In this document: one piece after another, positions 1 through 4,638 of the stretch
Position numbering within the stretch: the first letter of the stretch is position 1
Layout of the letters: every line of letters starts with the position of its first letter
NCBI GenBank assembly: GCA_945983195.1
Contig: CAMFSS010000179.1
Span: forward strand, 1 to 5,267
Reading direction: 5' to 3'
Origin: an uncultured Prevotellaceae bacterium
GTDB taxonomy: Bacteria; Bacteroidota; Bacteroidia; Bacteroidales; Muribaculaceae
Length of the DNA stretch: 5,267 nt
Notes under the pieces: model-generated
What the model was told of the DNA's origin: nothing
What the model saw: only the letters and a program-made list of their open reading frames with translations
Database searches by the model: none
Position numbers and translations under genes: made by a program

Positions 1-1
1 C

Positions 2-34
2 TTTGAAATCGAATACAAAACGGAAACCATATAA
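2..34 (+). CDS. 3' end of an upstream gene (partial), unknown product
   Basis: Frame 2 is open from the window edge and reads FEIEYKTETI before a TAA at 32-34, 11 bases before the next start codon. The ending ETI-stop is also the ending of the fibre protein that follows (VELVVETI-stop), which weakly suggests a related upstream structural gene. Another frame is also open (stop at 39-41), so the choice of frame is tentative. No promoter is visible in bases 1-45, consistent with the fibre gene being read from an upstream operon. Confidence 0.35.
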   Translation, partial: FEIEYKTETI

Positions 35-45
35 AACATAAAATC

Positions 46-1320
46 ATGGCAAAAATTCAAATCACATCCCCGGTACGCCCTATCACTTCGGGCAAAGCTC
101 CTACTAAGGACACTCTCGCTAAAGGTCAGATCGCTGTCGGTGCTGTCAGCGGCGAACAGTGCATCTACATCAACCCCGACGGCACTCAGGTAGTCGACGC
201 TCTCAAGGACGTTAAGGCGAAAATCACGAGCGAAAAGAACACCACGGCTGCTGCAATCGACTCCCTTAACTCGAAGGTCAACGCAATCAACAATTCGAAA
301 GGCGCAGCAAACGGCATCGCAACACTCGACGATTCCGGAAAAGTACCGTCGGCTCAGCTTCCGAGCTACGTCGACGACGTGCTCGAGTTCGCCAACAAAA
401 ACGCTTTCCCCTCTCCCGGAGAATCAGGAAAGATCTACATCGCTATCGACACCAACAAGTCCTACCGCTGGGGAGGCACCGCCTACACCGAGATCTCCAA
501 GTCCCTCGCCCTCGGCGAAACCGCCTCCACCGCTTACGCCGGAAGCAAGGGTAAGGCTAACGCCGACGCTATCGCAGCAATCAAGCGCGACAAGTACGTC
601 AAGCCTACCGGCTGGGAAATCGACTCTACAGGCAACAACTTCGCCAAAGGCGAGGTAAGTGAAGACGGCGGTGAAGGAGGAACTGCACAGATAGGCGACG
701 GCGTAAACATCCGCTGTGAAAAAGGGGAAGCAATAGTAGATTCAGCCGTAGGTAGCGCAAAGACTACAGTCCTCACAATCCCCAACGCCACCGCCTCCAA
801 GAACGGCATGATGTCCGCCTCCGACAAGGAGTACCTCGACAAAGTAAAGTCCGGCTCCAGTTTGAAATTGAGCATTGGCAGAACTATGAGTAACGGAATT
901 TATATTGATTATGGATTGACAATTGGTGGAACTGAATTTCCAGATGATTCTTTTCTTATACCTACAGCTACAGATTGGGAGCCAGGATTAATGGATTCTG
1001 GTATGTATAACAAATTGAATCATGGTAGTCTCATCTCGACAGCTCAAGAAACTATCCTCAATTTCTTCGAACATAATAGCATCTTAATAGGGACTCCGAG
1101 TGTATCTTGGGTAGAGACCGGTCTTCTTTTAAGATTTCAAAAAAGAATTCTTAAAGAGGATGGTTCTTATGAAGACGGGTCTTTTGATTTTGAGATACCG
1201 TATTCTGATTATGATGGAGAGTCAGGCTTATTGTCAAATGACCAATATATCAAATTATGTGCAATCCCTGCCCCGGAAACTATCGTCACAGAAGTCGAAC
1301 TCGTCGTTGAAACTATCTGA
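46..1320 (+). CDS. phage tail-fibre / receptor-binding-type protein, mosaic
   Basis: A 424-residue protein of the phage fibre type. Residues 1-60 form a module shared with the downstream 71-residue protein, which also supports the ATG at 46. Residues 60-82 look like a short coiled coil. Residues about 90-175 carry a module common in phage fibres (LDDSGKVPSAQLPSYVDDV, then GKIYIAIDTNKSYRWGG and SLALGETASTAYAGSKG). Three copies of a spaced motif follow: IPNATASKNGMMSASDKEYL near 245, IPTATDWEPGLMDSGMYNKL near 305 and IPYSDYDGESGLLSNDQYIKL near 384. The likely role is at the virion tip, with the variable C-terminal part contacting the host surface. Base composition and codon use change sharply near base 861 and back near 1262, pointing to an exchanged tip domain. 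The leader is A-rich without a Shine-Dalgarno site. The family assignment is by module recognition; no enzymatic motif was seen. Confidence 0.75.
   Translation: MAKIQITSPVRPITSGKAPTKDTLAKGQIAVGAVSGEQCIYINPDGTQVVDALKDVKAKITSEKNTTAAAIDSLNSKVNAINNSKGAANGIATLDDSGKVPSAQLPSYVDDVLEFANKNAFPSPGESGKIYIAIDTNKSYRWGGTAYTEISKSLALGETASTAYAGSKGKANADAIAAIKRDKYVKPTGWEIDSTGNNFAKGEVSEDGGEGGTAQIGDGVNIRCEKGEAIVDSAVGSAKTTVLTIPNATASKNGMMSASDKEYLDKVKSGSSLKLSIGRTMSNGIYIDYGLTIGGTEFPDDSFLIPTATDWEPGLMDSGMYNKLNHGSLISTAQETILNFFEHNSILIGTPSVSWVETGLLLRFQKRILKEDGSYEDGSFDFEIPYSDYDGESGLLSNDQYIKLCAIPAPETIVTEVELVVETI
861..1262 (+). other. AT-rich replaced segment inside the fibre gene
   Basis: Bases 46-860 use mostly GC-ending codons (GAC, TCC, AAC, CTC), while this stretch is markedly AT-rich and uses codons such as TAT, ATT, GAT, AGA, TTA and GGA. 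The GC-ending style returns in the last ~20 codons and continues in the next gene. It encodes residues about 273-405, the distal part expected to meet the receptor. This is the pattern expected of recombinational tip swapping. Edges are judged by eye. Confidence 0.55.
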
Positions 1321-1322
1321 TT

Positions 1323-1538
1323 ATGGCAAAGGTCACTCTAACTTCGCCACTACGGCAGATCCGTTCCGGAAACATCCCTACCGCCGCAACACTCCCCGAC
1401 GGCTGCACAGCCATCGGGAAAGTCAACGGCGTAGATTGCATCTTCGTCAACGAGGGCGGAACAGTCCGCAACATCCTCTCCGCACTCTACGCCAAGATCG
1501 ACAAGCTCGAAGCCCGAATCGTAGACCTCGGAGGCTAA
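1323..1538 (+). CDS. small fibre-associated protein, paralog of the fibre N-terminus
   Basis: A 71-residue protein beginning MAKVTLTSPLRQIRSGNIPT. Aligned without gaps to the fibre protein over the first 47 residues, 24 positions are identical, including TSP, SG, PT, TL, CI and GT. It ends in a short amphipathic helix (LYAKIDKLEARIVDLGG) that could trimerise as a small coiled coil. It starts 2 bases after the fibre stop codon, so it is almost certainly in the same transcript. It has the shared anchoring or assembly module with no receptor-binding body. Possible roles are a minor virion protein, an assembly partner that caps or co-trimerises with the fibre, or the remnant of a second fibre gene that lost its distal domains. 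No name can be assigned. Confidence 0.75.
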   Translation: MAKVTLTSPLRQIRSGNIPTAATLPDGCTAIGKVNGVDCIFVNEGGTVRNILSALYAKIDKLEARIVDLGG

Positions 1539-1605
1539 CCCTCCCAGCCAACCGCCGCTGCACCAAAACCCTACAGCCACTGCTTTGAATCCATATACTT
1601 CCCCG

Positions 1606-1645
1606 ATTGCGCGTGAATAAGCAACCACACTTATTCACGCGCAAT
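1606..1645 (+). terminator. perfect 16-bp inverted repeat, probable terminator of the fibre operon
   Basis: Arms 1606-1621 and 1630-1645 are perfectly complementary around an 8-base loop (1622-1629), 68 bases after the stop codon of the small paralog. The long perfect stem is far stronger than chance. There is no proper T run after it (ATTCTATT only), so it may act as a processing or pausing hairpin, or in both directions. A recombination or attachment role cannot be excluded. Confidence 0.65.
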
Positions 1646-2043
1646 TCTATTCCCTACCACCAACCCAGCTCATCACAGCCCACCAAATGCTGCGTCAAGG
1701 TGCGCTACCGCACTACGGCGCATCCGGGAGCATCACTACCGCACACCCTGCCACAATACCGCCCTGCATATAGCGCATCGAAATCCGACCCCTCGCCCTC
1801 ATCACCCTTAGGCCGGGCGGTGGGTCTTGCGACGCACAAAGGGGCGAAATTCCCCTTTGAAACCCCTTTTTCGGCTGAGTCACAGCACATTCACAGTCAA
1901 ATAGTCGGAAAATTGCCACTTTAAGCCAAAGATTTTCGCTGAAAACCAATCCCCAAGCATTGTTTTTCAGCAATTTCCACCCAACATTCTACCTATCCAC
2001 ACACAAAACTCAACTAAAATTTACAATATTTAACCAATATAAT
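1646..2043. other. intergenic region without a convincing gene
   Basis: About 490 bases separate the hairpin from the next start codon. The first ~190 bases are GC-rich and read like decayed or structural sequence; the last ~110 are AT-rich and lead into a promoter. Open frames on both strands overlap each other and lack start context, domain likeness and normal composition, so none is called. Local structures include the 9-base direct repeat CTACCGCAC (1705-1713 and 1736-1744) and a CCCCTTT pair (1852-1858 and 1863-1869). Confidence 0.5.
1838..1871 (+). terminator. possible second terminator with alternative stems
   Basis: AAAGGGG (1838-1844) pairs perfectly with CCCCTTT at 1852-1858 across a 7-base loop, or with a second CCCCTTT at 1863-1869, which continues into TT to give a 5-T run. 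The second pairing gives a hairpin ending in a T run, as intrinsic terminators do. The stem is only 7 bp and no gene lies directly upstream, so this is tentative. Confidence 0.35.
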
Positions 2044-2074
2044 TTTGTTATCTAATTAAATAACACTACCTTTG
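2044..2074 (+). promoter_or_regulatory. Bacteroidota promoter of the XRE regulator gene
   Basis: TTTG at 2044-2047 and TACCTTTG at 2067-2074 are 19 bases apart, an exact match to the Bacteroidota primary-sigma pattern. Transcription should start near 2080, leaving a leader of about 55 nt without a Shine-Dalgarno site. Confidence 0.8.
2047..2064. promoter_or_regulatory. candidate operator: 18-bp near-perfect palindrome between the promoter boxes
   Basis: GTTATCTAATTAAATAAC is symmetric at 8 of 9 base pairs; only 2052/2059 breaks the symmetry. It fills the spacer between the -33 and -7 elements of the promoter driving a helix-turn-helix protein. A dimeric XRE protein bound here would block RNA polymerase, so autorepression is the natural inference. 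The AT-rich composition makes some symmetry by chance possible. Confidence 0.55.
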
Positions 2075-2134
2075 TATCAGAAGTCAAACAACAATTAAAA
2101 CGAGGCGGCAACTCGACAATACGGCATCAACATT

Positions 2135-2923
2135 ATGACACGCGAAGAAGTAATTGCAATCTCAAACATCGACTTTACAAGCAATCCGGCAATCTTCAAG
2201 GACGCATACCACCCATACCAATCATGTGCAACCGTCAATGAATATCTCTCTCAGCAGCAAGAAGCCATAAACGAACTCCCGAAGAACTTGACAAAGGCAG
2301 ACATAAAGATAATAGACAAGCAATCAGCAATGTGGAAATTTGCATCTCAATTCGCAGGCGGTCAGAAGTGGATTTACGCAGCGAGCTTCTTCAACATTGC
2401 AGGCTCGGAACTGAACATTATCATCACCACCCCAACAGAAGAAGTGAAGCAGGCTGCAATTCAGTGCTACCGCTACGGCAACGGCTTGAGCGAATATGAG
2501 ATTAACCTTAAATCAGATGTTACGCCTATTGACAAGGATATATGGCGATTCGTCACAACTCCAGACGGCAGAACATTCCGCCGCGACGATACTTACTGCT
2601 CTGATGCCGACATGCTAAGTCGCCCATGGATGCAGATTTTCACATTCGAGGGGGCAAAATGGGTAGCTAACCTCACTAACGGAAAGGCTTCGCCGGTCAG
2701 TGAAGATGTAACCACTCGCGACGAGCGCGAGATGAGAAAGCGTGTCGGTGAGATGATATGGAGACTGAGAACTAACAAGAAGCTCTCGATACGCGAACTC
2801 GCAGAATTAGCCGACGTTACCCCAGCCAATCTAAGCCGCATCGAGAACGGAAAGTACAACGCAGGAATCGACGTTATTTCCCGAATATGCACCGCACTCG
2901 GAGCAACACTCCGCATTGATTGA
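2135..2923 (+). CDS. XRE-family DNA-binding regulator with a long unrecognised N-terminal region
   Basis: A 262-residue protein. Residues about 202-260 form an XRE/HTH_3 domain: a first helix (RKRVGEMIWRLRTNKK), then the helix-turn-helix SIRELAELADVTPANLSRIENGK at 218-240, then VISRICTALGATLRI. The first ~195 residues match no family I recognise. They contain a hydrophobic segment near 80-99 (IYAASFFNIAGSELNIIITT) and several aromatic residues (about 138-177). Phage CI-type repressors carry the HTH at the N-terminus, so a C-terminal HTH behind a long domain is unusual; the N-terminal region may sense a ligand, dimerise or bind a partner. The gene has its own promoter with a palindrome in it and its own terminator, so it is a self-contained, probably autoregulated unit. 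Targets are unknown; the retropepsin gene 113 bases downstream is an obvious candidate partner. Confidence 0.8.
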   Translation: MTREEVIAISNIDFTSNPAIFKDAYHPYQSCATVNEYLSQQQEAINELPKNLTKADIKIIDKQSAMWKFASQFAGGQKWIYAASFFNIAGSELNIIITTPTEEVKQAAIQCYRYGNGLSEYEINLKSDVTPIDKDIWRFVTTPDGRTFRRDDTYCSDADMLSRPWMQIFTFEGAKWVANLTNGKASPVSEDVTTRDEREMRKRVGEMIWRLRTNKKLSIRELAELADVTPANLSRIENGKYNAGIDVISRICTALGATLRID

Positions 2924-2931
2924 CACATATC

Positions 2932-2963
2932 ACCCTCGCCCATCAGCGGTGAGGGTTGCTTTT
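2932..2963 (+). terminator. intrinsic terminator after the XRE gene
   Basis: Bases 2932-2940 pair with 2948-2956 (9 bp, one G-U) around a 7-base loop, followed by TGCTTTT. It lies 8 bases after the stop codon. Its right arm and tail contain the TTG of the next promoter, so the two signals are fused. Confidence 0.8.
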
Positions 2964-2986
2964 CCCGGGCATTTTCGCTACCTTTG
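2956..2986 (+). promoter_or_regulatory. Bacteroidota promoter of the retropepsin gene
   Basis: TTG at 2956-2958 and TACCTTTG at 2979-2986 are 20 bases apart. The -7 element is a full match; the -33 element has only TTG. The predicted start is near 2991, at the first base of the repeat array. Because this promoter lies downstream of base 2916, it rules out the earliest in-frame ATG as the protease start. Confidence 0.7.
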
Positions 2987-2990
2987 CGCT

Positions 2991-3026
2991 GCAAGCAACA
3001 TGCAAGCAAACATGCAAGCAAAACAT
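2991..3026 (+). repeat. three short direct repeats at the predicted mRNA 5' end
   Basis: GCAAGCAACAT (2991-3001), GCAAGCAAACAT (3002-3013) and GCAAGCAAAACAT (3014-3026) follow each other with no gap and lengthen by one A each time. They begin at the predicted transcription start and supply two in-frame ATGs (3000 and 3012) ahead of the chosen start at 3036. Confidence 0.7.
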
Positions 3027-3035
3027 CAATTAATT

Positions 3036-3674
3036 ATGGAAGACGTTTTCTCAATTAAGCCTTTCGCCGTCACTGCGCGTACACTGGGTCACCCTGCCAA
3101 GCTCATCACGCCTCTAATCGTTGCCAACCTTCAGGCAGGAGGCTGTTGGAAGATTGTACGGACAAACGCAATGTGGGACACCGGCGCGGAGTTCTGCATG
3201 ATGTCGAAGCGTCTTGCTGCGGAGCTAAACGTAAACTTCGACAAGAGCATCACAATGCAGGGTATTGTCGACCGCAAGGAGGCAGCCGTCGGGTTTACTT
3301 ACGTCACACTGTTCGCCAATGGTGGCATTATGGAAGTCCTTACAGGGGTCATCGACGAAACTTCTTTGTCGGGCGAATACAACTTCATCATCGGCATGGA
3401 CTTCATCAACAAGGGCACGCTTGCCATATCATCGACAAACATCAGCACTACACTGTCATTCGTTGTACCGACTCAAGCCGAAATCGACCTTACAACCGGA
3501 TTCCACGGCGCGACAAAGACCATCCGGCTGATGCCATACAAGGAAAGCTACAGTGCAAGAAGCGGAACAGATGCTGCCGAACTTATGCAGGCAGTGGCAG
3601 AACTCAGCGTAATGGAGTGCCACAACTCGCCCCAATCGCTCGAACAGCTAATCAAGGAGTGCGACAGCGATTAG
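3036..3674 (+). CDS. retropepsin-like aspartic protease (clan AA)
   Basis: A 212-residue protein. Residues 44-53 (NAMWDTGAEF) carry the DTGA active-site motif with Asp48 as the predicted catalytic residue, followed by a helix (SKRLAAELNV). Residues 117-130 (FIIGMDFINKGTLA) match the second conserved element of retropepsins, hydrophobic-hydrophobic-G-x-D. One active-site motif in a domain of about 110-120 residues means the enzyme should work as a homodimer, like retroviral proteases. The remaining ~60 residues are an unrecognised tail. No signal peptide is visible, so it is probably cytoplasmic. The start at 3036 gives a leader of about 45 nt from the predicted transcript start; ATGs at 3000 and 3012 are in-frame alternatives but fall in a repeat. 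The substrate is unknown: candidates are the adjacent XRE regulator, a virion precursor or a host protein. Confidence 0.75.
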   Translation: MEDVFSIKPFAVTARTLGHPAKLITPLIVANLQAGGCWKIVRTNAMWDTGAEFCMMSKRLAAELNVNFDKSITMQGIVDRKEAAVGFTYVTLFANGGIMEVLTGVIDETSLSGEYNFIIGMDFINKGTLAISSTNISTTLSFVVPTQAEIDLTTGFHGATKTIRLMPYKESYSARSGTDAAELMQAVAELSVMECHNSPQSLEQLIKECDSD

Positions 3675-3693
3675 AGCCTAATAGTGATTTTTT
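3670..3693 (+). terminator. weak possible terminator after the retropepsin gene
   Basis: ATTAG (3670-3674) pairs with CTAAT (3678-3682) over a 3-base loop, and a run of six T follows at 3688-3693. The stem is short, AT-rich and overlaps the stop codon, and the T run is five bases away. Some readthrough into the next unit is likely. Confidence 0.35.
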
Positions 3694-3725
3694 GCAGCAT
3701 CAAAGTTATTTTTCCGCGAAATTCA

Positions 3726-3756
3726 TTTGCATTCTCAAATTTCCTTTGTAATTTTG
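3726..3756 (+). promoter_or_regulatory. Bacteroidota promoter of the structured leader and membrane-protein unit
   Basis: TTTG at 3726-3729 and TAATTTTG at 3749-3756 are exactly 19 bases apart, a full consensus match. The start is predicted near 3761, the first base of the 16-nt element that can pair with 3900-3915. The nearby TTCCTTTG (3741-3748) lacks a properly spaced upstream box. Confidence 0.75.
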
Positions 3757-3760
3757 CAAT

Positions 3761-3915
3761 GCGAAACTCAATGAGCGGTGTATTCCGCTTCCGTCGGGCA
3801 TCGGTTAATTGCCTGCACATAGCCGGGCTTTTTTTATGCCCGGACGCTGAAAATAGTTCGGCTGTAGTATCCAATACAATCATTGCTCTACGGAGCGGCG
3901 CTTGTTGAGTTTCGC
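3761..3915 (+). ncRNA. structured leader RNA / candidate cis-regulatory or small RNA
   Basis: The first 16 nt of the predicted transcript (3761-3776) can pair with 3900-3915 at all 16 positions, 14 Watson-Crick and 2 G-U (3772/3904 and 3773/3903). The enclosed sequence offers several local helices. These are 3794-3801/3836-3843 (8 bp, one G-U) with the alternative 3823-3828/3838-3843 around a T-rich loop, 3846-3851/3857-3862 (6 bp), and 3885-3888/3893-3896 capped by a UACG tetraloop closed by C-G, a classic stable UNCG loop. A seven-T run (3829-3835) could act as an attenuator or as the end of a short RNA. I recognise no riboswitch class. The alternative reading, a 46-codon frame from 3771 to 3908, is less convincing. 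Confidence 0.55.
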
Positions 3916-3965
3916 GACGGGATATTACAGCCGTTTTTCTGTATATAACGCGAAACTCAACAAGC
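3900..3965 (+). repeat. perfect 17-bp inverted repeat directly upstream of a start codon
   Basis: Arms 3900-3916 and 3949-3965 are perfectly complementary around 32 bases, which themselves can form an inner stem (TACAG 3926-3930 with CTGTA 3939-3943). The right arm ends one base before the ATG at 3967, so folding it should hinder ribosome entry. Its sequence also matches 3761-3776 at 14 of 16 positions as a direct repeat. Confidence 0.8.
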
Positions 3966-3966
3966 A

Positions 3967-4233
3967 ATGAAAGCAATCGCTTTTACCGCTGCTCCAATGG
4001 CAGCACAGAGAGAAACGAGGAGCGCAGCCTCTACCCTGCGCAGAGTAATGAACCGCATCGCAATCTATGCACGCCACCACTCCACCGCACTCATCGGCGC
4101 GAGTGCTACGCTGTGCGTGGTATTTCTGTTGTCACTCATGGGCGCCAGCTTCGGCGTAACCGCCACCAGCGCCACCCTATCCATGACCCTAGGAATGGGC
4201 GCAATCGCAGCACAGAAAGGAGGTGAGCTATGA
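3967..4233 (+). CDS. small membrane protein, possibly holin-like
   Basis: An 88-residue protein with a basic N-terminal half (RETR, RR, NRIAIYARHH) followed by a clear membrane span at about 41-60 (ALIGASATLCVVFLLSLMGA) and a second, weaker hydrophobic stretch at about 63-82. The arrangement suggests an inner-membrane protein with one or two spans and a cytoplasmic N-terminus by the positive-inside rule. Small size, membrane spans and a phage setting fit a holin or another membrane-acting accessory protein, but no endolysin is visible here, so that is a guess. The start lies one base after the right arm of the 17-bp inverted repeat and has no Shine-Dalgarno site, so translation is probably governed by the leader fold. 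The stop overlaps the next start (ATGA). Confidence 0.65.
   Translation: MKAIAFTAAPMAAQRETRSAASTLRRVMNRIAIYARHHSTALIGASATLCVVFLLSLMGASFGVTATSATLSMTLGMGAIAAQKGGEL
4216..4226 (+). promoter_or_regulatory. perfect Shine-Dalgarno site for the 100-residue gene
   Basis: AAAGGAGGTGA lies inside the end of the membrane-protein gene, 6 bases between GGAGG and the ATG at 4230. It is a full anti-Shine-Dalgarno match. Bacteroidota genes seldom use such sites and no other gene in this window has one. Confidence 0.85.
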
Positions 4234-4532
4234 AAGGTCGTGAACTTGCCCCCGAAGAACGTGACGCAATTATCAACGGCCGCCTCGACCAGTGCATCAT
4301 AAAGCCCGGACTCAAGGCAGCCATGGACGGCTACCTTGCCGACTTCGAGCCTGCCGCAAACTACTGCGCCGACACCGACTTGCTCGTGTCGAGCGAAACA
4401 ATTGTGTATGAACTGGAATCGGTCTACGATGCTGAAATCAACGAGATAGCCAATTATATGGCATCAGCCGGCTACCGCTACCACTTTATCCACACCGACG
4501 GCATCAGCGGCTGGATTCTCCGCAAACGATAG
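4230..4532 (+). CDS. unrecognised 100-residue protein, translationally coupled
   Basis: A 100-residue, mildly acidic soluble protein with no family I recognise. The N-terminal half looks helical (ELAPEERDAIINGRLDQCI, then LKAAMDGYLADF); a long helix follows at about 55-80 (SETIVYELESVYDAEINEIANYMASA). The end GYRYHFIHTDGISGWILRKR resembles a beta hairpin with a DG turn. Two cysteines (22 and 46) do not form a metal motif. The start is set by a perfect Shine-Dalgarno site and a 4-base ATGA overlap with the membrane-protein gene, so the two are made together and probably work together, for example as a membrane effector and a cytoplasmic partner. That pairing is inference from arrangement only. 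A strong terminator closes the unit 20 bases downstream. Confidence 0.75.
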   Translation: MKGRELAPEERDAIINGRLDQCIIKPGLKAAMDGYLADFEPAANYCADTDLLVSSETIVYELESVYDAEINEIANYMASAGYRYHFIHTDGISGWILRKR

Positions 4533-4552
4533 ACATTTAGTACTTCTCAACC

Positions 4553-4591
4553 GACAAGGCACTGCATCTCCGATGCGGTGCTTTGTCTTTG
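4553..4591 (+). terminator. strong intrinsic terminator of the membrane-protein unit
   Basis: Arms 4553-4568 and 4572-4587 pair at all 16 positions, with two G-U pairs, around a 3-base loop, followed by TTTG. The two wobbles are compatible with + strand RNA, in line with a terminator for the upstream genes. The tail TTTG doubles as the -33 box of the next promoter. Confidence 0.8.
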
Positions 4592-4619
4592 ATAGACACA
4601 CCGCCAACGGCTATATTTG
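4588..4619 (+). promoter_or_regulatory. Bacteroidota promoter of the tape-measure gene
   Basis: TTTG at 4588-4591 and TATATTTG at 4612-4619 are 20 bases apart. The predicted start near 4625 leaves a very short leader of about 14 nt before the ATG at 4639. The -33 box is the tail of the preceding terminator. Confidence 0.7.
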
Positions 4620-4638
4620 CCATAAAAATGACAAACCA

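Noticed and set aside
1160..1588. 142-codon + strand frame overlapping the fibre end and the small paralog
   Set aside because: Composition is extreme (Arg-rich low-complexity end) and it conflicts with two better supported genes.
1694..1724. tRNA-like string on the minus strand (resembles a D arm, GTAGTGCGGTAGCGC)
   Set aside because: No matching anticodon stem, T arm or acceptor stem could be found around it, so it is not a tRNA gene or a clear attachment-site remnant.
1705..1973. Minus-strand open frames of 61 and 86 codons and a plus-strand frame of 105 codons in the intergenic region
   Set aside because: They overlap one another, lack promoter and start context, show no domain, and cross hairpins.
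2991..3026. CRISPR-like array
   Set aside because: The three units are 11-13 bases and directly adjacent with no spacers.
2916..3035. Longer form of the retropepsin starting at the ATG at 2916 (40 extra residues)
   Set aside because: This extension runs through the terminator of the XRE gene and the promoter of the protease itself and overlaps the XRE stop codon; the extra residues show no domain.
3741..3748. TTCCTTTG as the -7 box of the third promoter
   Set aside because: It mismatches TANNTTTG and has no TTTG at the right distance, while TAATTTTG eight bases later has a perfect partner at 19 bases.
3684..3908. Open frame of 74 codons (or 46 codons from 3771) inside the structured leader
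   Set aside because: Its 5' part lies upstream of the predicted transcript start, the rest coincides with RNA pairing elements, and the protein resembles nothing known. The 46-codon form, starting about 10 nt into the transcript, cannot be wholly excluded as a leader peptide.
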